64,000 nucleotides of DNA from Caenispirillum salinarum AK4 (GTDB lineage Bacteria; Pseudomonadota; Alphaproteobacteria; Rhodospirillales; Rhodospirillaceae): the NCBI RefSeq assembly GCF_000315795.1, contig NZ_ANHY01000010.1, positions 87,884-151,883 of the forward strand, in the 5' to 3' direction. The position numbers and the translations under genes are program-made. The notes under the pieces are model-generated. The model was not told the DNA's origin. It saw nothing but the letters and a program-made list of their open reading frames with translations, and did no database searches. Below, piece by piece: positions 42,969 through 53,488 of the stretch (positions are counted from its first letter, which is position 1; every line of letters begins with the position of its first letter).

Positions 42969-45071
42969 TTGACCGACCGTGCCGCCGCGACCCCGCCGAC
43001 TCCACCGCGCGACGTGGAAACCCGCAGCTATCACGACGGCCGCTTCACCACCGAGGACCCCTACGCCTGGATGCGTCCGCCGGGCGCCATGGCCTACCTG
43101 AAGGACCCCTCGGTGATCTCGCCGGCCATGATGGAGCACCTGAAGGCCGAAAACGCCTTCACCGAGGCCTGGATGGCGACCAATGCGCCGCTGCGGGATA
43201 CGCTGGTGGCGGAGATGCGCGGGCGCATCGCGGAAGACGACGACAGCGTGCCCCTCAAGGACGGCGCCTTCGAATACTGGCGCCGGTTCGAGGCGGGGCG
43301 CGATTATCCGGTCTTCGTCCGCCGCCCCGTCGACGGCGGCCCGGAGCAGGTAGTGCTCGACGCCAATGCCGAGGCCGCGGAGGCACCGTTCTTCTCGCTG
43401 GGCAGCCTGGACCGCAGTCCCGACCAGCGCCTGCTGGCGTGGTGCGCCGACCTGGCGGGGCACGAGTTCTACACCCTGCACATCCGCGACATCGAAACCG
43501 GCCGCGATCTGGAGCGCATCGAGAACGTACGCCCCGGCGTCGCCTGGGACGAGGCCGGCGAGACGGTCACCTATGTCCCGCTGGACGCCGACCACAAGAC
43601 GCGCCGCGTGCTGCGCCACCGCCTCGGCACGTCGGTCTCCGACGACGTGGTGGTGTTCGAGGGCGACGGCGAGAGCTTTCTGTCCGCCGATGCCACGGCC
43701 TCGCGCGCGTTGATCCTCATCAGCGCGCACACCCACGGCAGCGACGAAATCCGCCTGCTCAAGGCCGATGGGCAGGACAGCGCGCCCGTGCTGGTGCGCC
43801 CCCGCGAGGACGGCGTGCGCTACGAGGTGGAGCACGACGCCCCGCGCGACCGCCTGGTCATCCGCACCGACCTGGACGCCGAGGACTACCGCATCTGCAC
43901 CGCCGATCCGGCCAGCCCCGGCACGTGGCACGACCTTGTGCCGCACCGGCCGGGCCGCTACATCGGCGGGCTGTCGCTGTTCCGCCGCCACATGGTCCGG
44001 CGCGAGGTGGTGGAGTGCGTCCCCCGCCAGGTCATCACCGACCTGGAGACGGGCGACGAGCGCGTCGTCACCTGGGACGAGCCGCTGTACGACATGACCA
44101 CCGCCGGCGCGCCGGAATACGACACCGCGACGGCGCGCTTCCACGCCTCCTCGCCGCGCCGTCCCGACCACGCCGTCGACCTGGACCTCGAGAGCGGCGC
44201 GCAGACGGTCCGCAAGGTGCAGGTCATTCCTTCGGGGCACGACCCGGACGCCTATGTGGTGGACCTGGAGTGGGCGACGGCGCCGGACGGAGAGCGGGTG
44301 CCCGTGACCCTGCTGCGCCACCGCGACACGGTGCCGGAAAACGCGCCGGTGCTGCTGTACGGCTACGGCGCCTACGGCATCACCGACACCGACGACTTCC
44401 GCGCGGGACCGCTGAGCCTGGTCGATCGGGGCGCCATCTGGGCCGTCGCCCACGTTCGCGGCGGTCGCAAGCGCGGCGGCGCCTGGTACCGTCACGGCAA
44501 GCTGGAGCACAAGACCAATACCTTTGCCGACTTCATCGCCGTGGCCGATCATCTGGTGGCGCGCGGCCTGACCCGGCCCGGCCGCATCGTCGCCATGGGC
44601 GGCTCGGCCGGCGGAATGCTGATGGGCGCGGTAGCGAACCGGCGGCCCGACCTGTTCGCCGGCATTCTGGCAATCGTGCCCTTCGTGGACGTGCTGAACA
44701 CCATGCTGTCGCCCGACCTGCCGCTCACCCCGCCGGAGTGGAGCGAGTGGGGCAATCCGGTGGAGGACGCCGAGGCCTTCCAGCGGATGCGCGACTATTC
44801 GCCCTACGACAACGTCCGCCCGCAGGCCTATCCAGACATGCTGGTGACCGCCGGCCTGTTCGACCCGCGCGTCACCTTCTGGGAGCCCGCCAAGTGGGTC
44901 GCCCGCCTGCGCGAGACCGCCACCAACAGCCCGACCATCCTGCTGCACACCGAGATGGAAGCCGGCCACGGCGGCAAGAGCGGCCGCTTCAAGGCGTTGG
45001 AGGAACGCGCCATGCTCTGGGCCTTCGCCCTGGAACGCCTGGGGCTGGCGGACGCGCAGCCTGCGCGGTAG
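42969..45071 (+). CDS. ptrB: S9-family peptidase, oligopeptidase B type
   Basis: Protein of 700 residues: an N-terminal seven-bladed propeller (DPYAWM...) and a C-terminal prolyl-oligopeptidase domain with catalytic serine in AMGGSAGGMLMGAV, aspartate in TAGLFDPRVTFWEPAKW and histidine in EAGHGGKSGR. It should cleave short peptides after basic residues in the cytoplasm. No signal peptide is seen. The start is a TTG at 42969, placed 9 nt after AGGAGA; no in-frame ATG lies near enough to keep the propeller start. Confidence 0.88.
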   Translation: MTDRAAATPPTPPRDVETRSYHDGRFTTEDPYAWMRPPGAMAYLKDPSVISPAMMEHLKAENAFTEAWMATNAPLRDTLVAEMRGRIAEDDDSVPLKDGAFEYWRRFEAGRDYPVFVRRPVDGGPEQVVLDANAEAAEAPFFSLGSLDRSPDQRLLAWCADLAGHEFYTLHIRDIETGRDLERIENVRPGVAWDEAGETVTYVPLDADHKTRRVLRHRLGTSVSDDVVVFEGDGESFLSADATASRALILISAHTHGSDEIRLLKADGQDSAPVLVRPREDGVRYEVEHDAPRDRLVIRTDLDAEDYRICTADPASPGTWHDLVPHRPGRYIGGLSLFRRHMVRREVVECVPRQVITDLETGDERVVTWDEPLYDMTTAGAPEYDTATARFHASSPRRPDHAVDLDLESGAQTVRKVQVIPSGHDPDAYVVDLEWATAPDGERVPVTLLRHRDTVPENAPVLLYGYGAYGITDTDDFRAGPLSLVDRGAIWAVAHVRGGRKRGGAWYRHGKLEHKTNTFADFIAVADHLVARGLTRPGRIVAMGGSAGGMLMGAVANRRPDLFAGILAIVPFVDVLNTMLSPDLPLTPPEWSEWGNPVEDAEAFQRMRDYSPYDNVRPQAYPDMLVTAGLFDPRVTFWEPAKWVARLRETATNSPTILLHTEMEAGHGGKSGRFKALEERAMLWAFALERLGLADAQPAR

Positions 45072-45087
45072 GACCAGCCGGAACGGA

Positions 45088-45123
45088 CAAGGCGCCGGAG
45101 AAATCGTCTCCGGCGCCTTGTTT
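45088..45123. terminator. Bidirectional terminator between ptrB and betA
   Basis: A perfect 14-bp stem, CAAGGCGCCGGAGA (45088-45101) with TCTCCGGCGCCTTG (45107-45120), loop AATCG, with TTT following on the plus strand. It lies in the 58-bp gap between the convergent ptrB and betIBA units and could serve both. Confidence 0.8.
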
Positions 45124-45129
45124 CCTGCG

Positions 45130-46785
45130 TCAACGCTGGGCGGTCTGCCAGGTGTCCGGCACGAAGACGTCGGCGTTGGACGGCGGCAGCGGATCGCGGC
45201 CCAGCACACGGTCGGCCAGCTTTTCCGCCAGCATGATCGTCGGGGCGTTCAGGTTGCCGTTGGTGACCGTCGGCATGATGGAGCTGTCGATCACGCGCAG
45301 TCCCTCCATGCCGTGCACGCGGCCGTCGGGGTCCACCACGGCGTCTGCGTCCGTGCCCATGCGGCAGGAGCCGGCGGGGTGGTAGGCCGTTTCCGCCGTC
45401 TCTGCCACCCAGTCGTCGATCTCGTCGTCGCGCACCACGTCGGGGCCCGGCGAGACCTCGGCGCCGCGGTAGGGCGCGAAGGCCGGTTGCTCGAAGATTT
45501 CCCGCGTGAAGCGCAGGCCGGCGCGGAAGCCCTGCTTGTCGGCCTCGTTGTTCAGGTAGTTGAACACCATGCGCGGCGGCGCGGCGGGATCGGCCGAACG
45601 CAGCGTCACTTCACCGCGGGCCTTGGGCTTGTTGTGCCCCAGGTGAACCTGGAAGCCGTGCCCCTTGACGGCGCTGGAGCCGTCGTAGGCGATGGCGCCA
45701 GGCAGGAAATGGTACTGGATGTCCGGCCACTTCAGCCCGGCGCGGCTGCGGATGTAGCCGTTGGCCTCGAAGTGGTTGGTCGCGCCCAGGCCGGTCTTCG
45801 TCAGCAGCCATCGCGCACCGATGCGCGCCCGCCCGATAGGGCCGAGCCAGCCGTTCAGGGTGATCGGCTGCGTGCAGCGCTGCTGCACCCAGACCTCCAG
45901 GTGGTCCTGAAGGTTCTTGCCCACACCGGCCAAGTCGTGGACGACCTCGATCCCGTGCTCGCGCAGGTGCGCCGCCGGGCCGACGCCCGACAGCATGAGC
46001 AGCTTGGGCGAGTTGAAGGCGCTGGCCGACAGGATCACCTCTTTCCGCGCGCGCACGGTGACGGTCTTTTCCCCCTGCCGGTATTCCACGCCGACGGCCT
46101 TGCGGCCCTCGAACAGGATGCGCGTGGTCAGGGCGTGCATGCGCAGGGACAGGTTCGGCCGCGACAGCACCGGCTTGAGGTAGGCGTTGGCCGTCGACGA
46201 CCGCACGCCGTCGCGCACACTCATGTCCATGCGGCCGAAGCCTTCCTGGCGGCGGCCGTTGTAGTCGGCCGTCTCGCCGTAGCCGGCCTGCTTGCCGGCC
46301 TCGATGAAGGCGCGGTAGAGCGGGTTCTTCATGCCGTTGCCGTTGCCGACCCCCACCGGGCCGCCGGTGCCGCGATAGGCGTCGGCGCCGTAGACGCAGT
46401 CCTCGGCGCGCTGGAAATAGGGCAGCACGTCGGCATAGGACCAGCCTGTGGCGCCCAGCTCCGCCCATTCCTCGAAGTCCCCGGCGCAGCCGCGCACATA
46501 GGCCATGCCGTTGATCGACGACGACCCGCCGATCACCTTGCCGCGGGCCTGGTGGATGCGCCGGCCCTTGAGGCCGGGCTCGGGCTCGCTGTGGAACTCC
46601 CAGTCGAACTTCGGCATGTTCAGCGGGATCGAGAAGGCGGACGGCATCTGGATGAAGATGGAGTTGTCCTTGCCGCCGAACTCCAGCAGAAGCACCTGGT
46701 TGCCGCTCTCGGCGCTCAGGCGGTCGGCGAGCACGCAGCCCGCCGAACCCGCGCCGACGATCACGTAGTCGAAGGTCTCGGTCAT
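45130..46785 (-). CDS. betA: Choline dehydrogenase
   Basis: GMC-family flavoprotein of 551 residues. FAD-binding GAGSAG lies at residues 11-16 (DYVIVGAGSAGCVLADRLS), the GMC signature NSPKLLMLSGVGPAAHL in the middle, and the active-site histidine region YHPAGSCRMG near the C-terminus. It oxidises choline to betaine aldehyde at the membrane. Last gene of betI-betB-betA, 21 bp after betB. The start at 46785 is chosen over 46797 because it gives the family's N-terminus; the RBS is weak. Confidence 0.93.
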   Translation of the reverse strand: MTETFDYVIVGAGSAGCVLADRLSAESGNQVLLLEFGGKDNSIFIQMPSAFSIPLNMPKFDWEFHSEPEPGLKGRRIHQARGKVIGGSSSINGMAYVRGCAGDFEEWAELGATGWSYADVLPYFQRAEDCVYGADAYRGTGGPVGVGNGNGMKNPLYRAFIEAGKQAGYGETADYNGRRQEGFGRMDMSVRDGVRSSTANAYLKPVLSRPNLSLRMHALTTRILFEGRKAVGVEYRQGEKTVTVRARKEVILSASAFNSPKLLMLSGVGPAAHLREHGIEVVHDLAGVGKNLQDHLEVWVQQRCTQPITLNGWLGPIGRARIGARWLLTKTGLGATNHFEANGYIRSRAGLKWPDIQYHFLPGAIAYDGSSAVKGHGFQVHLGHNKPKARGEVTLRSADPAAPPRMVFNYLNNEADKQGFRAGLRFTREIFEQPAFAPYRGAEVSPGPDVVRDDEIDDWVAETAETAYHPAGSCRMGTDADAVVDPDGRVHGMEGLRVIDSSIMPTVTNGNLNAPTIMLAEKLADRVLGRDPLPPSNADVFVPDTWQTAQR

Positions 46786-46806
46786 CGGTACAACCACTCT
46801 CTGAAA

Positions 46807-48267
<1,461 letters not shown>

Positions 48268-48317
48268 GTCTCGTCCGTTTCGGTTTGCTGTGAGTCGGGA
48301 AAGCGGCGGGCGGGCTC

Positions 48318-48914
48318 TCAAGCCGCCACGCACCGCGTCTCCAGGTAGAAATGCAGCACCTGCAGCACCCGCCGGCGCGCGGCGGACACGTCCAGTCCGC
48401 CGGGCGACAGGGCGGCCCGCATCCAGATGCCGTCGATCAGGCTGCCGAGAACCTCGGTCACTTCCTCCAGGTCGGCCTCGGAGAAGCCGACCGGGCGCAG
48501 GGCGGCCCGCAGGTTGGATCGCAGCCGGCGGATATAGAGTTGCTGCAGCCGCTCCAGTTCCTCGTCGTGGGGCACCTGCGCCCAGAACGCGAGCCACGAG
48601 GCGACCACCTCTGGCACGCTCTGCGTTTCATCGAAGTTGGCCAGCACCACGGCCTCGACGCGCTCCACGGGCGTTTTCGCTTCGGCCAGCCGCGCGACCA
48701 CCATGCGCCGCAGGTCGGTCAAAAGGCTGCGCATGGTCGCGGCCAGAAGTTCATGCTTGCCGCCGAAATAGTGCGCGATGATGCCGGAAGACATGCCGGC
48801 CTTCCTGGCGATCCGCGCCACGGTCGCATCCGCATAGCCATTTTCATGAATGGCGGAAATGGTTGCATCGATAAGCTGTTTACGCCTCAGGGGCTGCATC
48901 CCGACTTTCGGCAT
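48318..48914 (-). CDS. betI: Transcriptional repressor BetI (TetR family)
   Basis: Protein of 198 residues opening [19 protein letters not shown], the BetI consensus, with a TetR helix-turn-helix at about 27-52 ([27 protein letters not shown]). The C-terminal domain senses choline. BetI represses its own operon until choline is present. First gene of betIBA, facing the divergent choXWV operon. Confidence 0.94.
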   Translation of the reverse strand: MPKVGMQPLRRKQLIDATISAIHENGYADATVARIARKAGMSSGIIAHYFGGKHELLAATMRSLLTDLRRMVVARLAEAKTPVERVEAVVLANFDETQSVPEVVASWLAFWAQVPHDEELERLQQLYIRRLRSNLRAALRPVGFSEADLEEVTEVLGSLIDGIWMRAALSPGGLDVSAARRRVLQVLHFYLETRCVAA

Positions 48915-48942
48915 GGTCTCTCACTTCAGGGGCAGGCGCATT

Positions 48943-48989
48943 TTCTGTTGACAGAACGCACTCTGGCGTTTTTTTATTGAACAGTCAAT
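48943..48989. promoter_or_regulatory. Palindromes between betI and choX, probable BetI operator
   Basis: Two perfect palindromes lie 29-75 bp before betI: TTCTGT-TG-ACAGAA (48943-48956) and ATTGA-ACAG-TCAAT (48976-48989). The second resembles BetI boxes (ATTGA...TCAAT) as I recall them. Both sit in the only AT-rich patch of the 385-bp gap. The rest of the gap (about 48990-49280) is GC-rich and shows no gene or site I can support. Confidence 0.5.
48948..48977 (+). promoter_or_regulatory. Possible rightward promoter for choXWV
   Basis: TTGACA (48948-48953), a perfect -35 hexamer, is followed after 18 bp by TTTTAT (48972-48977). The -35 lies inside the first palindrome and the -10 touches the second, so BetI bound there would block it. 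The start codon of choX is about 320 bp further on, giving a long leader. Confidence 0.35.
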
Positions 48990-49299
48990 CAAGAAAACCG
49001 GCCGCCGCGGCGCCGGCCTCCTCGACGCAGGAGGCACCGCCCCAAGCACCAAGCGGCGCCGCAAGAGGGTTCGCATCCGTCGCATCCCGTGACCCGGCCG
49101 CCGCCCGGCGGCCCGTGCGCGGACCCTCGGCCGACCGGTCCGGCTTCACGCCACGCATCGCCCCGCCCCTGTTCCGGCCGGGGCGCACGACCGGACAGAG
49201 GAGTTGAGTTTCCGGCCCGCCGCCGTCGCGCCTCCAGGGTGAGGCGGACGCGCGTCAAAGGCGGTGGGCCCTCGACAACCCAAGGAGACGAGTTTGACC

Positions 49300-50271
49300 A
49301 TGACGACCAACACCGCCCGCCGCGCCACCACCCTAACCGGGACCCTGCTGGCTGCGGCCGCCACGGCCACCATCGCCGCCGCGCCGGCGCAGGCCGCCGA
49401 TCCGGCCGAGTGCAAGCAGGTGACCTTCTCCGACGTCGGCTGGACCGACATCACCGCCACCACCGCGACGGCATCGGTCATCCTGGAGGCGCTGGGCTAC
49501 GAGCCGGAGACCGAGCTTCTGTCGGTGCCGGTCACCTACGCCAGCATGGCCAACGAGGAGGTGGACGTGTTCCTGGGCAACTGGATGCCCACCATGGAAG
49601 GCGACATCCGCCCCTATCTGGAAGACGGCACGGTGGAAACGCTGGACGCCAACCTGGAAGGTGCGAAGTACACCCTGGCCGTGCCGGAGTACGTCTACGA
49701 AGGCGGCCTGCAGTCCTTCCAGGACATCGCCAAGTTCGAGGACAAGCTGGACGGCAAGATCTACGGCATCGAGCCGGGCAACGACGGCAACCGCCTGATC
49801 CAGGACATGATCGACAACGACACCTTTGGCCTGGGCGACTTCGAGCTGGTGGAAAGCTCCGAGCAGGGCATGCTGTCGCAGGTCAACCGCGCCACCAGGC
49901 GCGACGACTGGGTGGTGTTCCTGGGCTGGGAGCCGCACCCGATGAACGCCAACATCGACATGAAGTACCTGTCGGGCGGTGACGACATCTTCGGCCCCAA
50001 CTACGGCGGCGCCACCGTCTACACCAACGTCCGCGAAGGCTTCATGGACGAGTGCCCGAACCTGGGCAAGCTGATCGACAACATGACCTTCTCGCTGTCC
50101 ATGGAAAACGAGATCATGTCGTCCATCATCAACGAAAACATGAAGCCCGAAGCCGCCGCCACCGCATGGCTGAAGGACAACACCGAAGCCGCCCTGGCCT
50201 GGCTGGACGGCGTGACCACGGCTGACGGCGGCGACGCCGAGGCCGCCCTGAAGGAGTCGCTGGCCGAGTAA
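49300..50271 (+). CDS. choX: Choline ABC transporter, periplasmic binding protein
   Basis: Protein of 323 residues with a signal peptide (about 1-33, AAAPAQA-AD). The mature protein begins CKQVTFSDVGWTDITATTATASVILEALGY and contains EVDVFLGNWMPTM, the aromatic-rich choline/betaine-binding segments of ChoX. AAGGAGA precedes the ATG. It delivers choline to ChoWV. A strong hairpin separates it from choW, consistent with a higher level of binding protein. Confidence 0.92.
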   Translation: MTTNTARRATTLTGTLLAAAATATIAAAPAQAADPAECKQVTFSDVGWTDITATTATASVILEALGYEPETELLSVPVTYASMANEEVDVFLGNWMPTMEGDIRPYLEDGTVETLDANLEGAKYTLAVPEYVYEGGLQSFQDIAKFEDKLDGKIYGIEPGNDGNRLIQDMIDNDTFGLGDFELVESSEQGMLSQVNRATRRDDWVVFLGWEPHPMNANIDMKYLSGGDDIFGPNYGGATVYTNVREGFMDECPNLGKLIDNMTFSLSMENEIMSSIINENMKPEAAATAWLKDNTEAALAWLDGVTTADGGDAEAALKESLAE

Positions 50272-50286
50272 GCCGGGCGCCCTTCA

Positions 50287-50342
50287 GGAGCCGCCGCGCC
50301 GCTCCCCGACCCCCTCGCCGGCGCGGCGGCTCCCCTTTTTTT
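50287..50342 (+). terminator. Terminator/attenuator between choX and choW
   Basis: Perfect 14-bp stem GGAGCCGCCGCGCC (50287-50300) with GGCGCGGCGGCTCC (50320-50333), a 19-nt loop, then CC and seven T residues. It lies inside an operon whose next gene starts 20 bp later, so it probably causes partial termination and lowers permease and ATPase expression relative to choX. Confidence 0.8.
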
Positions 50343-50362
50343 GAACAACGTGACATTCGGAC

Positions 50363-51208
50363 ATGGACTGGCTGACCGACTCCAAGATCCCGCTCGGCGC
50401 GTGGATGAGCGATTTCGTGGACTGGCTCAACGAGCACGCCGCGATCGTCTTCTACACGATTTCCGACGTCCTGGGCTTCCTCATCGAGGGGTTCATGGAC
50501 ATCCTGCTGTGGTTCAACCCGCTGGTGCTGATCGCGCTGGTCGCCGGCCTCGCCTGGGGCCTGCACCGCAAGTGGCAGTTGGTGGCGCTGATCGTGCTGT
50601 CGTTCCTGCTGATCGTGAACCTGGGCTACTGGGAAGCGACCATGGAGACGCTGGCGCTGGTCCTGTTCGCCACCGCGCTGTGCATGCTGATCGGCGTGCC
50701 GCTGGGCATCGCCGCGGCCCACCGCAACTGGCTGTACCAGGTGATCCGTCCCATCCTGGACCTGATGCAGACCATCCCCACGTTCGTCTACCTGATCCCG
50801 ACGCTGATCCTGTTCGGGCTGGGCGTGGTGCCGGGGCTGATCTCCACCGTCATCTTCGCCATTGCGGCGCCGGTGCGCCTGACGTACCTGGGCGTGTCCT
50901 CGACGCCGACACAACTGATCGAGGCCGGCGAGAGCTTCGGCGCGACGCGCAGCCAGATGCTGTGGAAGATCGAGCTGCCGCACGCCATGCCGACCATCAT
51001 GGCCGGCCTGACCCAGTGCATCATGCTGTCGCTGTCCATGGTGGTGATCGCCGCGCTGGTGGGCGCCGACGGCCTGGGCAAGCCCGTGGTCCGCGCGCTG
51101 AACACGGTGAACATCGCCCAGGGCTTCGAAGCGGGGCTGTCCATCGTGATCCTCGCCATCATCCTCGACCGTGTCTGCAAGCAGCCCGAGCGAAAGGCCG
51201 CCCGATGA
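50363..51208 (+). CDS. choW: Choline ABC transporter permease
   Basis: Integral membrane protein of 281 residues with about six hydrophobic segments and the permease coupling (EAA) loop GESFGATRSQMLWKIELPHAMPTIMAGL, which contacts the ATPase. It resembles ProW/ChoW. The stop overlaps the choV ATG (ATGA). Confidence 0.93.
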   Translation: MDWLTDSKIPLGAWMSDFVDWLNEHAAIVFYTISDVLGFLIEGFMDILLWFNPLVLIALVAGLAWGLHRKWQLVALIVLSFLLIVNLGYWEATMETLALVLFATALCMLIGVPLGIAAAHRNWLYQVIRPILDLMQTIPTFVYLIPTLILFGLGVVPGLISTVIFAIAAPVRLTYLGVSSTPTQLIEAGESFGATRSQMLWKIELPHAMPTIMAGLTQCIMLSLSMVVIAALVGADGLGKPVVRALNTVNIAQGFEAGLSIVILAIILDRVCKQPERKAAR

Positions 51209-52449
51209 CCGACACCGCCGTTTCCTTCCGCCACATCGACGTCGTCTTCGGCAAGAAGCCGGCGCCCGCCATCAAGCTGATGGACGAAGGCCGCAGCCGC
51301 GCCGAAATCCAGGAAAAGACCGGCCACGTGGTCGGCGTGTCCGATGCCACGCTGGACGTCCGCCAGGGCGAGATCTGCGTGCTCATGGGCCTGTCGGGCT
51401 CGGGCAAGTCGACGCTCCTGCGCTGCGTCAACGGCCTGAACCGGCCCACGCGCGGCGAGCTGATCGTCAACGTCAACGGCGAGTCCGTCGACGTCGCCTC
51501 CTGCGACGTGAAGACGCTGCGGCGCCTGCGCACCAAGGGCATCGCCATGGTGTTCCAGCAGTTCGCCCTGCTGCCCTGGCGCACCGTGGCCGAGAACGTC
51601 GGCTTCGGGCTGGAAGTCCAGGGCATCTCGAAGAAGGAGCGCGACCGCATCGTCGACGAGCGCCTGGCGATGGTCGGCCTGTCCGAATGGCGCGATGCCT
51701 TCGCCCATGAACTGTCCGGCGGCATGCAGCAGCGCGTCGGCCTGGCCCGCGCCTTCGCCCAGGATGCGCCGATCCTGTTGATGGACGAGCCGTTCTCGGC
51801 GCTGGACCCGCTGATCCGCAACAAACTGCAGGACGAGCTTCTTGTGCTGCAGAAAGAGCTTCAGAAGACCATCATCTTCGTCAGCCACGACCTGGACGAG
51901 GCCATGAAGCTGGGCAGCCGCATCGCCATCATGGAAAGCGGCAAGGTGGTGCAGTACGGCACGCCCGAGGACATCGCCCTGCATCCGGCGGACGCCTACG
52001 TGGCGGACTTCGTCGCCCACATGAACCCGGTCAACGTGCTCAAGGCGTCCTCGGTGATGACGCCGCTGGCCGACGCGCCGCGCGCCGAGGGCGGGGCCGT
52101 GGTGGCCGAGCCGGAGACCGACACCCGCGTCACCATGGACGCGGCCGGCCACGCCGTCTCCGCCGAGAGCGCCGCGCACGAGGCCTCGCCGGTCGTGCCC
52201 TACGAGCAGGCCGCCGCCGACCCGCAGGCGCTGGCGGAAGGCACGGTCGTCACCGCGCCGGCCGACATCACCCTGCGCGAGGCCATGGAAATCCGCCGCG
52301 CCACCGCCGCGCCCCTGGTGGTGGAAGAAGACGGCCGTGCCGTCGGCGTGCTGGGCAACAAGGAACTGTACGCCGCCGTCCTGGGCGAGCCCGCTGCCGG
52401 CTCGCAGCCCGAGGCCGCCCCGGCCCCACGCGACTCCTCGGCCGCCTGA
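51205..52449 (+). CDS. choV: Choline ABC transporter ATP-binding protein
   Basis: Protein of 414 residues: Walker A GLSGSGKST (about 62-70), signature LSGGMQQRVG, Walker B LLMDEPFSALD and the switch histidine in VSHDLDEAM. The N-terminal 45 residues before the core (FGKKPAPAIKLMDEGRSRAEIQ) are typical of ProV/ChoV. The C-terminal region (about 280-414) has an Ala/Glu-rich spacer and a single degenerate CBS-like unit (LREAMEIRRATAAPLVVEEDGRAVGVL), where ProV uses paired CBS domains to sense osmolarity. Confidence 0.92.
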   Translation: MTDTAVSFRHIDVVFGKKPAPAIKLMDEGRSRAEIQEKTGHVVGVSDATLDVRQGEICVLMGLSGSGKSTLLRCVNGLNRPTRGELIVNVNGESVDVASCDVKTLRRLRTKGIAMVFQQFALLPWRTVAENVGFGLEVQGISKKERDRIVDERLAMVGLSEWRDAFAHELSGGMQQRVGLARAFAQDAPILLMDEPFSALDPLIRNKLQDELLVLQKELQKTIIFVSHDLDEAMKLGSRIAIMESGKVVQYGTPEDIALHPADAYVADFVAHMNPVNVLKASSVMTPLADAPRAEGGAVVAEPETDTRVTMDAAGHAVSAESAAHEASPVVPYEQAAADPQALAEGTVVTAPADITLREAMEIRRATAAPLVVEEDGRAVGVLGNKELYAAVLGEPAAGSQPEAAPAPRDSSAA

Positions 52450-52465
52450 CCGGCCTCTTCCTTCA

Positions 52466-52496
52466 GGGCGCCGTTCATTCGAACGGCGCCCTTTTT
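52466..52496 (+). terminator. Rho-independent terminator after choXWV
   Basis: Perfect 11-bp stem GGGCGCCGTTC (52466-52476) with GAACGGCGCCC (52481-52491), loop ATTC, followed by TTTTT. It ends the choXWV transcript. Confidence 0.9.
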
Positions 52497-52583
52497 CATC
52501 CGGACATGATCGAACCGTCATGGTGGTGTAACAGGAACCGGCTAAACTCGTGACCGACGAGAAGACCGGAGGATCGCAGACCC

Positions 52584-53366
52584 GTGACCACGCCCCAGGA
52601 GCGCCGCGCCCGCATCGCCGAACAGGTGCGCCAGGCGGGTTTCGCCAGCATCGACAGCCTGGCGACCCATTTCGCCGTGACGGAACAGACCATCCGCCGC
52701 GACGTCAACGCGCTGTGCGACCAGGGCGTGCTGCGGCGCCGCCACGGCGGGGTGGAATTGCCGATCGAGCGGGAGAACCTGCCCTACGACAACCGCAAGG
52801 TCCTGAACCTGGCGGAAAAGCGCGCCATCGCGGCGATGGTGGCGGCGCGCATCCCCGACGGCGCGTCGCTGTTCTTCTCCATCGGCACGACGCCGGAACT
52901 GGTGGCCCAGGCCCTGTGCGACCACGCCCACCTGCGCGTTTTCACCAACAACCTGAACGTCGCCGCCGCCTGCTGCGGCAATCCGACCTTTGAGGTCACC
53001 ATCGTCGGCGGGCGTCTGCGCAACCGCTACCGCGACGTGGTGGGGCATGACGTCAACCAGTTCTTCTCGCAGTACAAGGTGGACTTCGGCGTCTTCGGCG
53101 TCGGCGGCATAGATTCCGAGGGCGGCCTGCTGGACTTCGCCGAGGAGGAGGTGCGCGCCCGCGAGGCCATCCTGGCCAACAGCCGGCGGTCCATCCTGAT
53201 CGCCGACCACACCAAGTTCGGCCGCAATGCCGTGGTGCGCGGCGGGTCCATCACGGACGTCGACCTGTTCTGCACGAACCGCCCCCTGCCGCCCGGGATG
53301 GCGGAACGGCTGCAGGCGGCGGGGGTGGAGGTGCTGCTGGCCGAGGTCCCCGCGGCCCTGTCGTGA
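52584..53366 (+). CDS. DeoR/GlpR-family transcriptional regulator
   Basis: Protein of 260 residues: N-terminal winged helix (SIDSLATHFAVTEQTIRRDVNALCDQGVLRRRHGG, about 23-57) and a C-terminal sugar-phosphate-sensing domain (FTNNLNVAAA, VGGRLRNRYRDVVG, DFGVFGVGGID, DHTKFGRNA). It resembles GlpR-type repressors, but no glycerol or sugar genes are adjacent, so its effector and targets are unknown. The start is GTG with GGAGGA 10 nt upstream. Confidence 0.85.
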   Translation: MTTPQERRARIAEQVRQAGFASIDSLATHFAVTEQTIRRDVNALCDQGVLRRRHGGVELPIERENLPYDNRKVLNLAEKRAIAAMVAARIPDGASLFFSIGTTPELVAQALCDHAHLRVFTNNLNVAAACCGNPTFEVTIVGGRLRNRYRDVVGHDVNQFFSQYKVDFGVFGVGGIDSEGGLLDFAEEEVRAREAILANSRRSILIADHTKFGRNAVVRGGSITDVDLFCTNRPLPPGMAERLQAAGVEVLLAEVPAALS

Positions 53367-53488
53367 GTCCCCGTTCGAGCCCCCGCCCCATCATTGACAA
53401 CCGTTGCGAGGGCACCCTACCGTTCTCCCCATGGCGCCCCGGTGCGACGGGACCGCGCAGCGCGGCGCCACGCAGAGGGGGAGACCTG

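Noticed and set aside
42420..45209. Minus-strand open frame of 929 codons opposite ptrB
   Set aside because: Only its last 140 codons make a sensible protein (the PRC-barrel gene with its own RBS and signal peptide); the rest is antisense of ptrB.
48977..49258. Short overlapping open frames between betI and choX
   Set aside because: Low-complexity Arg/Pro/Ala translations on both strands with no RBS; typical of GC-rich non-coding DNA.
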